A stretch of 64,000 bases of DNA from an uncultured Acidobacteriia bacterium (GCA_903907865.1 CAIVPR010000164.1:41474-105473); one strand, 5' to 3'; numbered from the stretch's first letter, positions 24,645 through 34,201 are shown. Numbers and translations are program-made. The notes: generated by a model not told the origin, from the letters alone.

Positions 24645-25823
24645 CTACTCCTGCGACTCCATCCACTTCGTAAACGCCGCCGCCGACATCGGGCGGGCAA
24701 TATGATAGCCCTGCGCCTCCGCGCAGCCGAGATCCCGGAGCATTGCAAGCTGCCGGTCCGTCTCCACCCCCTCCGCAATCGTCGGCAGCCCGAGGTTCCT
24801 GGCCATCCCGACCAGCCCCCGCAATAGCGCCACATTGCCATCCCAGTTTGATTCGCTCGGCATGAACGACCTGTCCAGCTTCAGCGCACTCACCGGGAGA
24901 CGCCGCAGTTGCTCCATCGACGAGTAGCCCGTGCCAAAATCGTCCAGCCACAGTCCCACCCCCTTCATTCGCAGTCGGATCATCGTATCCAGCGTTCGGG
25001 ACAGATCATGGATCGTCGCCGTTTCCGTCAGTTCGATGTTGAGCATGGCATGCGGAACACCCGTGCCGTCCAGCAGGCTGAAGACGCGTTCCGGCAGTTC
25101 CAAGTCCTCGAAATCGCTCGCGGTGAAGTTCACTGAGATGGGGAGCGCCCGTTTGGGGTCAAGTCCGGACACATGTCCAACTGAGGCGGTCAACACGGCC
25201 CAATTCAGCTTGGTGATCAGGTCGTGTTGCTCGGCAACTGGAATAAAGGTGCCGGGAAGCAGCAGACCCCGCGTGGGATGCCGCCAACGCGCCAGCGACT
25301 CCGCGCCGACAACGAGGCCGCTTGCAATGCTGATAATCGGTTGGAAGTACGCCTCGATTTGCGCGTTGTCAATGGCAGCCTCCAGTTCGCCCGGCTCCAC
25401 CAAGGTCTGCGACGGGGACGTGGTTCCGCCTCCCGTTGACAAGGCATTCTTTACGCCGAGTAGCGCCTCGAACAGGTCCTCATAGGAGAAAGGTTTGGCC
25501 AGTGCCCCCATGAACCGGAGACCGTGGGCGTCCGCCAGCTGTGCCGCCGTGGACAGCATCCTGCCTCCCAACCCGCTGACTAGGAATACTGCCGAGCCGC
25601 TCCTCGACGCGGCCAACTCCCGAATGAGTTCAACGCCGTCCTTGCCGGGCATATGGAGGTCGAGCACGATCAAGTCGAAGACCGCGCGTTCAGCGAAGAA
25701 GTCGACGCCGTCGCTTGCCTCGGCCAGGAAACCGACATCGCTTGCGGCCATTCGGATCAACTCGGCCACATTGGGATCGTCGTCCACCACCAAGAGGGTG
25801 GGCATGCTGAGGGGATCCATCAT
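24645..25823 (-). CDS. Response regulator with EAL c-di-GMP phosphodiesterase domain
   Basis: 392 residues. The receiver domain (about 7-125) has LLVVDDDPNVAEL, phospho-acceptor Asp in LIVLDLHMPGKDG, and the conserved Lys in GALAKPFSYEDL. The EAL domain (about 140-388) shows VGAESLARWRHP (the EAL signature as ESL), metal/catalytic residues in NIELTETATI, WLDDFGTGYSSMEQL, ALKLDRSFM and TIAEGVETDRQL, so it looks catalytically intact. It should hydrolyse c-di-GMP under control of phosphorylation. Its start overlaps the stop of the hybrid kinase by 4 bases, which makes that kinase its probable phosphodonor. Confidence 0.93.
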   Translation of the reverse strand: MMDPLSMPTLLVVDDDPNVAELIRMAASDVGFLAEASDGVDFFAERAVFDLIVLDLHMPGKDGVELIRELAASRSGSAVFLVSGLGGRMLSTAAQLADAHGLRFMGALAKPFSYEDLFEALLGVKNALSTGGGTTSPSQTLVEPGELEAAIDNAQIEAYFQPIISIASGLVVGAESLARWRHPTRGLLLPGTFIPVAEQHDLITKLNWAVLTASVGHVSGLDPKRALPISVNFTASDFEDLELPERVFSLLDGTGVPHAMLNIELTETATIHDLSRTLDTMIRLRMKGVGLWLDDFGTGYSSMEQLRRLPVSALKLDRSFMPSESNWDGNVALLRGLVGMARNLGLPTIAEGVETDRQLAMLRDLGCAEAQGYHIARPMSAAAFTKWMESQE

Positions 25824-28800
25824 GCGGCACCTCCGCCATGCCCAGGCACGCCGGCTAGCAAGTCGCCAAGCGTATCCAGAAGAATGTTTGGCGAGTATGG
25901 TTTTTGCAGGTACACTGCTCCGGAAGCCGCCAAGTCTTCCAAGGTGATGTAGTCATGCGCGTACCCGGAAACATACAGCACCCGCAGGCCCGGCCGTGAT
26001 TGCTGAAGCGACCGCACCATCTCGGGACCGCTCATTCCAGGCATCAAGACATCGCTGACAACCAAATCGATTCGGCTCCTGTAGTTCGCCGAGATCCCCA
26101 AACCAGACTCGCCGTTCGATGCCGCGAGCACCCTATACCCGGCGGCCTTGAGAATATTGCCCCCCAGATTACGCACGCTATCATCGTCCTCCACGTCCTC
26201 CACCAGGAGTATCGTTCCGGTACCCTTGGTCGCCCTCGGAACTTCAGTTGCGGGTGTCGACACTGGCACAACGGCTCCTTCGGCCACAGGGAAGTACACG
26301 AGGAATGAAGTTCCCTGACCAACCTCGGTCTCAACTTGTATGAAGCCACCGCAACCCTCCACAATACTATGGACAGTCGCCAAGCCCAAGCCGGTCCCGA
26401 CACCCTTCGCCTTGGTTGTGAAGAACGGCTCGAACATATGCGCTTGCACCTCGGGGCTGATGCCTGTTCCATCGTCGGCGACGGTCAGCCGCACAAAGGT
26501 GCCGGCTCGGTCGGGCGTGGATTCGTCGGCGTTGATCGTCACGCGTTCTGTTCGGATGGTCACCGTTCCGCGCCCGGGTATAGCGTCACCGGCATTGATG
26601 CCGAGGTTCATCACGACTTGCTCGAATTGTGTGGGGTCGGCCAGCACCGGCCCCGCGTCCGGAGCAAGTTCCAAACGAAGCTCCACATGCCCCCGCATCA
26701 TACGAGAGAGAAGCTTCTGCGCACTCGTTATCGCTTGGTTGGGATCCAGTATCTCTTTCTTCTCGATCCCCTTCCGGCCAAAGAGCAGCAACTGGCGCGT
26801 GAGCGCGGCCGACCGCTGTCCCGCGTCGTGGATGGCCGACAAATACTTGCCATGACTGCTGTCGGGCGGCACTTCTTCCAGCATCAGCGACGAGTACCCG
26901 TTGATCACGGTCAGGAAGTTGTTGAAATCGTGCGCAACCGCGCCCGCCAGCCGCCCCACCGATTCCATTTTCTGCGCCTGTTGGAACTCCTGCTCCAGCA
27001 GTTTCCGCTTCGTGATGTCGGATCGGGTACCAACGAGTCGCGTTACCCGCCCATCCCCGTCGCGTTCGGCAACCTTGAAGTGGGTTTCAGCCCAAACGTA
27101 CTGGCCGGATTTGGTCCGAATCCGAAGCTCCACCCGACACGAAGACGCTTTCCCGGACATCAGCATCCAGCCCTTGCGTCGCGCTTCCGTGGCGTCGTCG
27201 GGATGTTGCATCTCCAGCACCCTCTCACGCGTCACCACAAATTCTCCAGGCTCATAACCCAACATCGTGAAGAATCTGGGGGTGACGTACCATTTGTCGG
27301 TGTGCGTCCTCCAATCGAAGTAGGCCTCGTTGCTTGCTTCCAACGCCAGTTCCAACCGTTCGGTGGTGATCCGCAGTTGCCGCTCGGAGATTGCGCGTTC
27401 GCGGTGAAGATCGAGGCGGTCCAGGGCTAGCGAGAACCCTTTGCCGACCTCGGCCACGAGCTCGATCTCCTCGGCGCTAAAGAACGCGGGTTCGGACGAG
27501 AAAAGACCGAAGATGTTGACCGTTTGGCCGTGGCGCTTGATTGGCAGCGTAATGGCGGAGCGCAAGCCGTGCCGGGCAGCAGCCTCGCGCCAAGGCACCA
27601 TGGCCGGGTCGGTGGTGTAATCGGGTGCGGCCACGGGCCTGCCTTCCCGGATACACCTTCCCGCCGGTCCAGAGCCTAGAGGCCCGGAATCAGCCACGAT
27701 CCTGATTTCCTGTAGATATGCGGCCCCCGGTCCGGCGGTCGCGACAGGCACAATACGGAGCGTTTCCGGTTCCACCCGGCCCACCCATGCGATCCGAAAA
27801 CCGCCCGATTCCACCGATGTCGCGCACACGTCGTGGAAGAGTTGCTCCTCGGATTCGGCACGGAAACTGACCGCATTGCAACGGCTCAGCACGGCGTAAA
27901 GGTGGTTGAGCCGAGCAATCTGCCGCTCTGTTTCCTTACGCTCGGAGATGTCGCGGACAATCGCCTGGCACATGGTCTGGCCGTCCACTTGCACCAAGCA
28001 GGCGCTGACCTCCGTCGGAATCACACTGCCGTCCTTGCGCACGTTGAGCGACTCGTACAGGAGACTTTTCTCCGTATAGATCCGCTCCAGCATATCCGAG
28101 AAATGGGCCTTCTGGCTCTCGGGCTTCAATGCGAACAGCGAAAGGTCCAGCAATTCTTCCCGCGAATACCCGAACATGGACGAAGCTCGCTCGTTTGCCT
28201 CCACGATCCTGCCGTCGCGCGTCGATAGGAGAATCGCGTCGTTGGCGAAGCGGGCCAGGATCTCGTATCGTTCCAGCAGTGCCTGCCTTGCCGATTCGGC
28301 CTCACGTTTGTCCCGACGGATTTGCGATCTGTAACGCCTAACCAGCACCAGCCCGGCGGCGCTGGTGAGCGCGATCAGCAGAGCGCAGAAGACTCCAATT
28401 TGAGCTGCCTCCCGATCCATGGGCTCGAATGCCTCGGCGCGATCCATCTTCGCGACGATGTACCAATTTGTTCCGAACACCGGCTGCAGCGACGCTACCG
28501 TGGACATGCCCCGGTAATCGACTCCGTCGGCGCGATTGCCTGGCCGGTGCGCTGCGGAAGTCAATTCCGTCAACGCGAAGGGCTTTCGCAAGCGCAAGGC
28601 CGAACCTGGTTCCCAGCGCGACTCGTTCAAGTACAGAATCGAATCGCCGGAGCTCTGCACCAGCAACAACTCGCCGGTGCGACCTGCGCCTGGCCAGTTC
28701 CGCAGGGTTGGATAGGGGTAGTGCGTCGGGTCGATACCGAGAACGAGAACGCCAAGAGGCTTGTCGTCAGCACTCGACACGGCAACGGAAAGGCTGAGAC

Positions 28801-29323
28801 GGGGATGGCCCCCGGTCGAAGCCCGGCTGAAATCGTTGAAGTAGTACCGGAAAGCGGAACCGGATGTCGCATCGGCCAATTTACGGTAGTAGGACTCGTC
28901 GCCCTGCAATGGCCCCGACGCCAGCCGTACATTGCCTGCGGCCGAGACCAGAACCACATTCTCATAGTTGTATTGGACGCGAACCGCGTCCAACATGCTC
29001 TGCACCTGGCGTGTTTGCTCCGGTGTCCCGCTGCCCCGCATTACCTTGTCCAGGGTGGGCATCAGTTTGGTGGAAGCGGCCAAGGTGTGGGCATCCGCCA
29101 GTCGTTCGCGACGCCAAACATCCAGTTGGACGGACTTGTTTTCGGCTATTACCAGCAACCGGCTGTGGATCTCGCCATCAAATGCGCTGTACCGGGTGCG
29201 GACATGCATGAGTCCGGCCAGACAGATCGCAGCGGCCACACCAACAATGGCTACGACCGTCAACCGGGAGACGGTGGCGTCCCTGGCGGTCCGCGAAATG
29301 TCGTTTTGTTTTCGGTTGCTCAT
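25820..29323 (-). CDS. Membrane hybrid sensor histidine kinase (dCACHE-PAS-GAF-PAS-HisKA-HATPase-REC)
   Basis: 1,167 residues. TM helix at about 22-40, double-CACHE-like periplasmic sensor (about 45-300, with YYRKLADA and GVLVLGIDP), second TM at about 312-330. Then come a PAS domain (about 350-460, ANDAILLSTRDGRIVEANE), a GAF domain (about 485-640), a PAS/PAC domain (about 655-775, FFTMLGYEPGEF), HisKA with AHDFNNFLTVINGYSS (phospho-His), HATPase with NLGINAGDAI, DDGTGISPEV and GVGTGLGLATVHSIVEGCGG, and a C-terminal receiver with DLVVSDVLMPGMSG. The receiver start reads VEDVEDDDSV, apparently two residues longer than usual. It likely senses a small molecule and drives the coupled REC-EAL protein. 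Confidence 0.92.
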   Translation of the reverse strand: MSNRKQNDISRTARDATVSRLTVVAIVGVAAAICLAGLMHVRTRYSAFDGEIHSRLLVIAENKSVQLDVWRRERLADAHTLAASTKLMPTLDKVMRGSGTPEQTRQVQSMLDAVRVQYNYENVVLVSAAGNVRLASGPLQGDESYYRKLADATSGSAFRYYFNDFSRASTGGHPRLSLSVAVSSADDKPLGVLVLGIDPTHYPYPTLRNWPGAGRTGELLLVQSSGDSILYLNESRWEPGSALRLRKPFALTELTSAAHRPGNRADGVDYRGMSTVASLQPVFGTNWYIVAKMDRAEAFEPMDREAAQIGVFCALLIALTSAAGLVLVRRYRSQIRRDKREAESARQALLERYEILARFANDAILLSTRDGRIVEANERASSMFGYSREELLDLSLFALKPESQKAHFSDMLERIYTEKSLLYESLNVRKDGSVIPTEVSACLVQVDGQTMCQAIVRDISERKETERQIARLNHLYAVLSRCNAVSFRAESEEQLFHDVCATSVESGGFRIAWVGRVEPETLRIVPVATAGPGAAYLQEIRIVADSGPLGSGPAGRCIREGRPVAAPDYTTDPAMVPWREAAARHGLRSAITLPIKRHGQTVNIFGLFSSEPAFFSAEEIELVAEVGKGFSLALDRLDLHRERAISERQLRITTERLELALEASNEAYFDWRTHTDKWYVTPRFFTMLGYEPGEFVVTRERVLEMQHPDDATEARRKGWMLMSGKASSCRVELRIRTKSGQYVWAETHFKVAERDGDGRVTRLVGTRSDITKRKLLEQEFQQAQKMESVGRLAGAVAHDFNNFLTVINGYSSLMLEEVPPDSSHGKYLSAIHDAGQRSAALTRQLLLFGRKGIEKKEILDPNQAITSAQKLLSRMMRGHVELRLELAPDAGPVLADPTQFEQVVMNLGINAGDAIPGRGTVTIRTERVTINADESTPDRAGTFVRLTVADDGTGISPEVQAHMFEPFFTTKAKGVGTGLGLATVHSIVEGCGGFIQVETEVGQGTSFLVYFPVAEGAVVPVSTPATEVPRATKGTGTILLVEDVEDDDSVRNLGGNILKAAGYRVLAASNGESGLGISANYRSRIDLVVSDVLMPGMSGPEMVRSLQQSRPGLRVLYVSGYAHDYITLEDLAASGAVYLQKPYSPNILLDTLGDLLAGVPGHGGGAA

Positions 29324-29459
29324 CGACGCGGTCGGTGCTATCTCCAGTCTACTCCATTGCGACGGTATTCGGGCGCAGTAGTACTAGAATATCGCAAACG
29401 GTGGACTAGGCGTCCTAGACCATTCGGCCGCAGTCGTGTTGACCGCATGTGTGACGCGC

Positions 29460-32258
29460 CTACTGCTCGGCACCCCCGCCGGAAGCCCCGGCCTTTTCCA
29501 GATACGGAATGCCCTTTTCCATCCAGTCCGGTGCCGGCGCGCCCTTCAGGTAGTGGTCGAAGAACTGCTGCATCCGGATCGCGTAGTCCTTCTGGTTGGG
29601 CCGTTGCCGGAGGTTGTGCGGCTCGCCGTTGTAGCTGAACATGTAGACCTCCTTGCCCAACCGTCGCAGGGCGAGGTAGAACTCGATGCCTTGGTACCAC
29701 GGCACGGCGTCGTCGGCATCGTTGTGCATCATGAGGACGGGCGTATGGATGCGGTCGGCTTGGAACAGCGGCGAATTCTCCAGGTAGCGCATGGGGTATT
29801 CCCACAGGCTGCCGCCGATGCGGCTCTGCGTTTTCTCGTACTGGAATTGGCGCGGCAGGCCGGTGCCCCAGCGGATGCCGTCGTAGGCGCTGGTCATGTT
29901 GGCGACCGGCGCTCCCGGCGCGGCGGCCTTGAAGCGGTTGGTCTGGGTGATCATGTACGCGATCTGGTAGCCGCCCCAACTATGGCCCTGGATGCCGATG
30001 TTGTTCTCATCCACATACCCCCGGTTGACCACGTTCTGCACGGCGGGCAGCACGCACTTCAGCGCGCTTTGGCCCGGATAGCCTGTGGTGTAGACGATGT
30101 CCGGCGTCAAAACCAGATACCCGTTGCTGGTGTAGTAGCTGAGGTTGATGGTGTTGCCCGGACGCGGGTCGACGAAGTGGTTCACGCTCTGCGATAGGCG
30201 CTCGTAGAGGTAGACCAGCATCGGGTATTTCTTGTTGGGGTCGAAACCGGCGGGCTTGTAGAGCGCCGCCTTGAGTTCGCGCCCGTCGGCGTTGGTGTAT
30301 GTGACTAGTTCCGACGTGCCCCACGCGAGGTCGGCCTTCTGGGGGTTGGCATCGCTGGATTTCTTCATCGAGGCAAACTTGCCGTCGGTCACCAGCAGGT
30401 CGGGGTATTCGCTGAAGGTGCCGCCGGCGAGGACGTAGACATCGGCGTCCTTGGCCTTCACCGGGAGGGTGAATTCTTTGGCGGCCATGGCGAGAGTGGT
30501 CGTTTTGCCGTTTTCGAGCCGCCAGAAGCCGGATTCGCGCGTATCCTCGTTGACCGCGTGCAGCAGCAGAGGTTTGGAGGTGTCGATGGTCTCCTCGTCG
30601 CGTTCCAGCCGGACATAGCGCAGCGTGGTGCGGGCTTTTCGGCCCGCGTCGCCCGTCAAGCGCGAGGGTTGAGTCCCGTCGGGCTTGAGCAACCAGAGGT
30701 CGAACCGGTCGTAGACGAGGGCGCGGCCGTCCTTGCTCCATCCGGCGAGTCCGTAGGAGGTGGGCAGGTTCGGGGTGTCGTTGTCCTCCTGCCAGAACTT
30801 GACCGGTAGCGACGCGGTTAGGTTGGTGACCTTGCCGGTCGCGGCGTCGATGGAGCTCCAGTCCTTGCCATCAAAGACGATGCCGAACTTGCCGTCGGCG
30901 GACCACTGCGCCACTCCGACCTGCCGCTTGACAGCCAGACGGCGCTGTCCGGTGGCGGTGTCGACCACATAGGTGTCGCGGACACGCTCGCCGTAGTCGG
31001 CCTCTGCGCGGTAGGCCCGGTCGTCGGTGCCGAAGGCGCGGCTGCCGTCTGGCGAGGGGGTGAGGTCGGCCATCGTGGGGTCGGCGAGTTGGATGGACTT
31101 CTTCGTGGCGAAGTCGTAGGAGGCGCGGTAGGAGCGGGCGCGGTCGGCTCCGACGCGGGCTTTCTGGATGGGCTGGATGTAGTCGTCCTTGTAGCTCCAG
31201 AGGTCGAAGGTGGCCTTTTCGTCGTCGGATGCCGCGGCTGCGGCGTTCGGACGGCGGACGGGTACGGCGGCGAGGCTGTAGAAGAGCTTCGAGCCTTCGC
31301 GCGAGAAGAGCAGGGGCGCGGCACCGGCGTCGGCGATTCGGTATCCGGCGGGGGCGTCGGAAACCACGGCGGACGCGGCGGCGGAGGACCGGTCGGCGGC
31401 ATAAACCGCCAGTTTGGGCGCCTTTGAGGCGGCGTCGTCGCGGTCGGAGAGGAAGGCGATGCGGGTTTGTCGGCGGTCCAGCAGCAGTTTCGAGTATTTT
31501 CCCTTGCCGGTGGCAAGCGCGGACGGTTCCGATCCAGGCGCAACCGCGTAGACACCGTTCGTGTCGCCGCCCTTGGCGTTGACGGCGAAGTAGACCTGCT
31601 TGCCGTCCTTGGCGAAGGAGAATTCGGTGACGTCGGAGTAGGTCTTTTCCGTGCCAGCAGTCAGGGAGCGCAATACGAGATCCGCCGGGGCCGATTCGCC
31701 GCGTCGGGCTCCGGCGGGCGCGGCGGTGCCGGATTCCTTCTGGTAGGCGACCCAGCCGTCGATGTCATCGGGAATTTGGAAGCTCTTGACGCGTTCGATC
31801 CGAATCGCCGCGCCGCCAGCGGTCGGCAGGATCACGAGGCCGCCCTTGGGCATGTCCTCGGGCTTCTTTTTGGCTTTTTTCGCAGCGTCGGTGTCAGCCT
31901 TGGAGGCGAAGGTGGTGAAGACGACGGTCTTGCCGTCATGGGAGAAGGCGAGACTGATCGTCGGGGGACGCGGCGGAACTTCGGATTCGGGGTCCGGGGC
32001 CGGGGGCGGCGGTTGCGCGCCAGCCGGTTCGCGGTGCTCCGCTCCGGTCTTGAGATCGCGGAGGACGACCTCGCCGTCGCCCTGCTGAGGGAACAGCCCG
32101 TAGGCCAGATAGTGGCCGTCGCGGGAGAGGGTGATGGCGGAAATGCTCTTCCATGAGTCGTAGTCGGCGTGCGTAAGGGGTCGTGTGGCCCCGACGCAGA
32201 AAATGGGGAGCGCGATGGTGGCGGCTATGGCTGCAACGGCGGCGGAAATTCGCGACAT
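29460..32258 (-). CDS. Secreted S9-family prolyl oligopeptidase-like peptidase
   Basis: 932 residues. Signal peptide at 1-23 (hydrophobic, ending FCVGA). A long N-terminal beta-propeller region (about 25-640) is followed by the alpha/beta-hydrolase catalytic domain (about 680-920). The triad is visible: nucleophile Ser in IQGHSWGGYQIAYM, Asp in MMHNDADDAVPW and His in SYNGEPHNLRQ. The length is larger than DPP-IV-type enzymes because of long propeller insertions; it resembles the big S9 peptidases common in Acidobacteria. Expected to cleave peptides after proline or other residues in the periplasm. The 136 bases between it and the kinase hold nothing recognised. Confidence 0.92.
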   Translation of the reverse strand: MSRISAAVAAIAATIALPIFCVGATRPLTHADYDSWKSISAITLSRDGHYLAYGLFPQQGDGEVVLRDLKTGAEHREPAGAQPPPPAPDPESEVPPRPPTISLAFSHDGKTVVFTTFASKADTDAAKKAKKKPEDMPKGGLVILPTAGGAAIRIERVKSFQIPDDIDGWVAYQKESGTAAPAGARRGESAPADLVLRSLTAGTEKTYSDVTEFSFAKDGKQVYFAVNAKGGDTNGVYAVAPGSEPSALATGKGKYSKLLLDRRQTRIAFLSDRDDAASKAPKLAVYAADRSSAAASAVVSDAPAGYRIADAGAAPLLFSREGSKLFYSLAAVPVRRPNAAAAASDDEKATFDLWSYKDDYIQPIQKARVGADRARSYRASYDFATKKSIQLADPTMADLTPSPDGSRAFGTDDRAYRAEADYGERVRDTYVVDTATGQRRLAVKRQVGVAQWSADGKFGIVFDGKDWSSIDAATGKVTNLTASLPVKFWQEDNDTPNLPTSYGLAGWSKDGRALVYDRFDLWLLKPDGTQPSRLTGDAGRKARTTLRYVRLERDEETIDTSKPLLLHAVNEDTRESGFWRLENGKTTTLAMAAKEFTLPVKAKDADVYVLAGGTFSEYPDLLVTDGKFASMKKSSDANPQKADLAWGTSELVTYTNADGRELKAALYKPAGFDPNKKYPMLVYLYERLSQSVNHFVDPRPGNTINLSYYTSNGYLVLTPDIVYTTGYPGQSALKCVLPAVQNVVNRGYVDENNIGIQGHSWGGYQIAYMITQTNRFKAAAPGAPVANMTSAYDGIRWGTGLPRQFQYEKTQSRIGGSLWEYPMRYLENSPLFQADRIHTPVLMMHNDADDAVPWYQGIEFYLALRRLGKEVYMFSYNGEPHNLRQRPNQKDYAIRMQQFFDHYLKGAPAPDWMEKGIPYLEKAGASGGGAEQ

Positions 32259-32310
32259 GCGGCTGATTATAGCGCGGGATCGGGGCGGGTTGGTCTACTA
32301 TGGGAACAGG

Positions 32311-32931
32311 ATGCAACTCGCACTCCCAGAGATCGCTTTCCCGGCTGTGCTGACGTTCGACCGCGACAGCGAACGCCGTGCGGACATGCTCGACGACGAG
32401 AAATTCTGGGCCCTCTGCGAGGCCAATCCAGACACCGGATTGGAGCGCACGCCACAAGGGGAGGTCGTGATCGTGCCACCAGCAGGGGGGGAGTCGGACT
32501 ATCGTTCTGCCGAGACTGTCGGCCAACTGCATGCTTGGGCCCGGCGGACCCGCAAGGGGAAGGTCTTCGGGTCTACGGCTTTGTTCATGCTTCCCGACGG
32601 GTCGGCGTTGTCTCCCGACGCGGCATGGGTGTCGAATGGTCGGCTGGCGGAGTTGACGAAAGCGGAACGGCGCAGATTCCTTCGGCTTGTCCCGGAATTC
32701 GTGGTCGAGGTCCGGTCACCGAGTGACAGGTTGTCCACGGCGCGCAAGAAAATGGATCAGTGGATCGCAAACGGGGTTGAACTTGGATGGCTGGTGGACG
32801 GCGACGCCCGATGCGTCCACGTGTACCGCCCGGGCACTGGGCCGGTTGTCCACTCGGGGGAAATGCTGGCCGGCGAAGGCCCGTTGGAAGGGCTGGAGTT
32901 TTGGTTGTCGGAGTTGTGGGACGGGCTTTAG
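32311..32931 (+). CDS. Uma2 family (DUF820) restriction-endonuclease-like protein
   Basis: 206 residues of the Uma2/DUF820 family, PD-(D/E)XK nuclease fold: FWALCEANPDTGLERTPQGE, then STALFMLPDGSALSPDAAWV where the acidic metal ligand lies in SPDAAW, FVVEVRSPSDRLSTARKKM with the E-x-x-S-x-x-D core, and ELGWLVDGDARCVHVYRPG. Function of the family is not established; it is strongly multiplied in cyanobacteria and Acidobacteria. The ATG at 32311 has a GGGAACAGG sequence upstream; the in-frame ATG at 32185 lies within the divergent S9 gene and is not used. Confidence 0.87.
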   Translation: MQLALPEIAFPAVLTFDRDSERRADMLDDEKFWALCEANPDTGLERTPQGEVVIVPPAGGESDYRSAETVGQLHAWARRTRKGKVFGSTALFMLPDGSALSPDAAWVSNGRLAELTKAERRRFLRLVPEFVVEVRSPSDRLSTARKKMDQWIANGVELGWLVDGDARCVHVYRPGTGPVVHSGEMLAGEGPLEGLEFWLSELWDGL

Positions 32932-32979
32932 GGCCTCGTGAATCGGCACGCGGCATGCAAACGACACCCGACGACACAG

Positions 32980-33111
32980 TCAAAGCCCCAACGTAGTCCG
33001 CAAGCCAGCTTCCACGACCGCGAGGTCCTCAATCCGGCCTATAACTCTGGCAATCTCCAACCGGTGGATGGTGGCAAGGTTGTCCGCCATCACCCGTCGG
33101 CAATTCATCAT
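32980..33111 (-). pseudogene. C-terminal remnant of a MazF/PemK-like toxin
   Basis: From ATG 33111 the minus strand encodes 43 residues, MMNCRRVMADNLATIHRLEI followed by ARVIGRIEDLAVVEAGLRTT and LGL, then TGA. This is the pattern of the last third of MazF/PemK-type toxins (V-x-x-D-N-L/I-x-T-x-x-R-x-x-L-x-x-x-I-G-R-x ... V-x-x-x-L-x-x-x-L-G-L). The N-terminal two thirds, including the RPxVV core, are missing. It overlaps the 3' end of the antitoxin-like gene in another frame, as expected if a deletion joined the two genes. Confidence 0.65.
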
Positions 33112-33328
33112 ACGCGTTCATCTCCGGTCGATCCCAGTCCTCAACAAACGTAGCAAGACGCTGGCGAAGTCCTGCGGCTTGCTCCCGGTCGATCCCCGCA
33201 CCGGCCAAGTCGACGGATGTAGCTGAACCGACCCAAGTCACGATCACGTTTGCGCCATCTGCAATATCCAATGGCTGCAGAACGTCCACGCGTCCGTCTC
33301 GGTAGACACCTTCCACAGATCTCACCAT
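33029..33328 (-). CDS. AbrB/DUF104-like antitoxin, 3' end altered by deletion
   Basis: About 99 residues from ATG 33328: MVRSVEGVYRDGRVDVLQPL then DIADGANVIVTWVGS resembles the small beta-barrel antitoxins (DUF104/AF2212-like) that begin M-x-x-x-V-x-G-x-Y-x-x-G-x-V-x-L-x-x-P. The helical segment AAGLRQRLATFVEDWDRPEM should contact a toxin. After about AYDELPTGDG the residues (GQPCHHPPVGDCQSYRPD) look like an out-of-frame reading of the toxin remnant, so the true C-terminus has been lost. Upstream frame extension to 33433 lacks family character. It may still be expressed as an orphan. Confidence 0.6.
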   Translation of the reverse strand: MVRSVEGVYRDGRVDVLQPLDIADGANVIVTWVGSATSVDLAGAGIDREQAAGLRQRLATFVEDWDRPEMNAYDELPTGDGGQPCHHPPVGDCQSYRPD

Positions 33329-33464
33329 GTTTCTATTATGCCCTGAAAATCCTGCAAGGACCGGGAGTGGATCGCTACGGATTGCAGGCGCGAACCAACG
33401 TAACGAGATAGCACCGAACTTTCCTTGCGTCACGGGATTCTTGGAGCCAGAACTAGCCCCCTAT

Positions 33465-33560
33465 GCGAACTTCGGCAGTGCCGCCATATCCGTCGCTCGC
33501 ACCGGTTCCGGAGCGTCCTCAACATGCGCGATACCAGAACCGCCGTCGCTCCGCCCATGC
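33465..33560 (-). pseudogene. Decayed copy of the 3' end of the adjacent DedA-rhodanese gene
   Basis: Minus-strand bases 33465-33515 read PEPVRATDMAALPKFA then stop, closely matching the intact gene's end EPVPATDVVMLPKFA at 34215 onward. A little further upstream the fragment ATAVLVSRML (about 33530-33560) matches ATAVRVARML of the same rhodanese domain, with roughly 70 bases missing between the two blocks. No continuous reading frame remains. The copy and the intact gene end face the same way and bracket the HicBA pair. The rest of the 420-base stretch 33329-33749 holds no gene that I can support. Confidence 0.68.
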
Positions 33561-33749
33561 CGGAATGTGCGACGGACTCGGGGCCCGATGGATTCGCGGC
33601 TACGGATCGAAGGACAATCAAGCTACGGAAAACACCGTCCGCGTATTCCGGAGCTCGGTCGAATTGAAGGCCGAGGAATACCGGTCTTGGCAGAACCGAC
33701 CCGCCAAAGAGCGCCTCGTCGGCGCGCGTTGCGCTACGATGGAAATGCC

Positions 33750-33992
33750 ATGGAAGTGCTCACTTCGGACGGGATTGAGATCCTCATCGGACGCGAGGAT
33801 GACGGCCGCTGGTGGGCCGATATCGAAGCTCTGCCGGGTGTGATGGCTTACGGGTTCACCCGAATTGAAGCGCTTGATGCGGTCCGCTCGCTGGCGGTCG
33901 CCGTGGCCGCCGATTGCATGGAGCACGGCGAGTTCGTTCCTCCACCCTTTGTGAAGTTGGTTGAAGAACTGCGACCACTTGCACTCGCATGA
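33750..33992 (+). CDS. hicB: HicB-like antitoxin
   Basis: 80 residues: EVLTSDGIEILIGREDDGRW, then WADIEALPGVMAYGFTRIEA and LDAVRSLAVAVAADCMEHGE. The D-G-R-W-x-A-x-I/V-x-x-L-P-G-x-x-x-x-G-x-x-x-x-E-A core is the partial RNase H-like HicB fold. No C-terminal DNA-binding domain is present, so repression would need another protein or the complex. The ATG at 33750 gives the normal short length and the stop overlaps the hicA ATG (ATGA). The antitoxin-first order is the less common but well-known hicBA arrangement. Confidence 0.82.
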   Translation: MEVLTSDGIEILIGREDDGRWWADIEALPGVMAYGFTRIEALDAVRSLAVAVAADCMEHGEFVPPPFVKLVEELRPLALA

Positions 33993-34201
33993 GCGTATGG
34001 CGCTCGGTCAAGGCCAAGCAGTTGTTGGCCGCACTACTCAAGATTGGATGGATGGAGACGAGGCGGCGCGGATCCCACCGCAGGTTGGCTCGTCCGGGTT
34101 GGCCCGATTACACGTTTGCCTTCCATGACAGTGACGAGGTTGGGCCGGGTTTATTAGGCCAGATTGCGAAGAAGACAGGGTTGCGTCCCGAGGATTTCTA
34201 G
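33989..34201 (+). CDS. hicA: HicA-like mRNA interferase toxin
   Basis: 70 residues with the double-stranded RNA-binding-like HicA fold: VKAKQLLAALLKIGWMETRR, then RGSHRRLARPGWPDYTFAFH; the catalytic His lies in RGSHRRL, as in the family G-S-H-x-x-F/L motif, and the C-terminus LLGQIAKKTGLRPEDF matches the usual L-x-x-I-x-K-x-x-G-L-x-x-x-x-F. HicA cuts mRNA and tmRNA. The 4-base overlap with hicB gives coupled synthesis. It ends 13 bases before the convergent end of the DedA-rhodanese gene. Confidence 0.86.
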   Translation: MSVWRSVKAKQLLAALLKIGWMETRRRGSHRRLARPGWPDYTFAFHDSDEVGPGLLGQIAKKTGLRPEDF

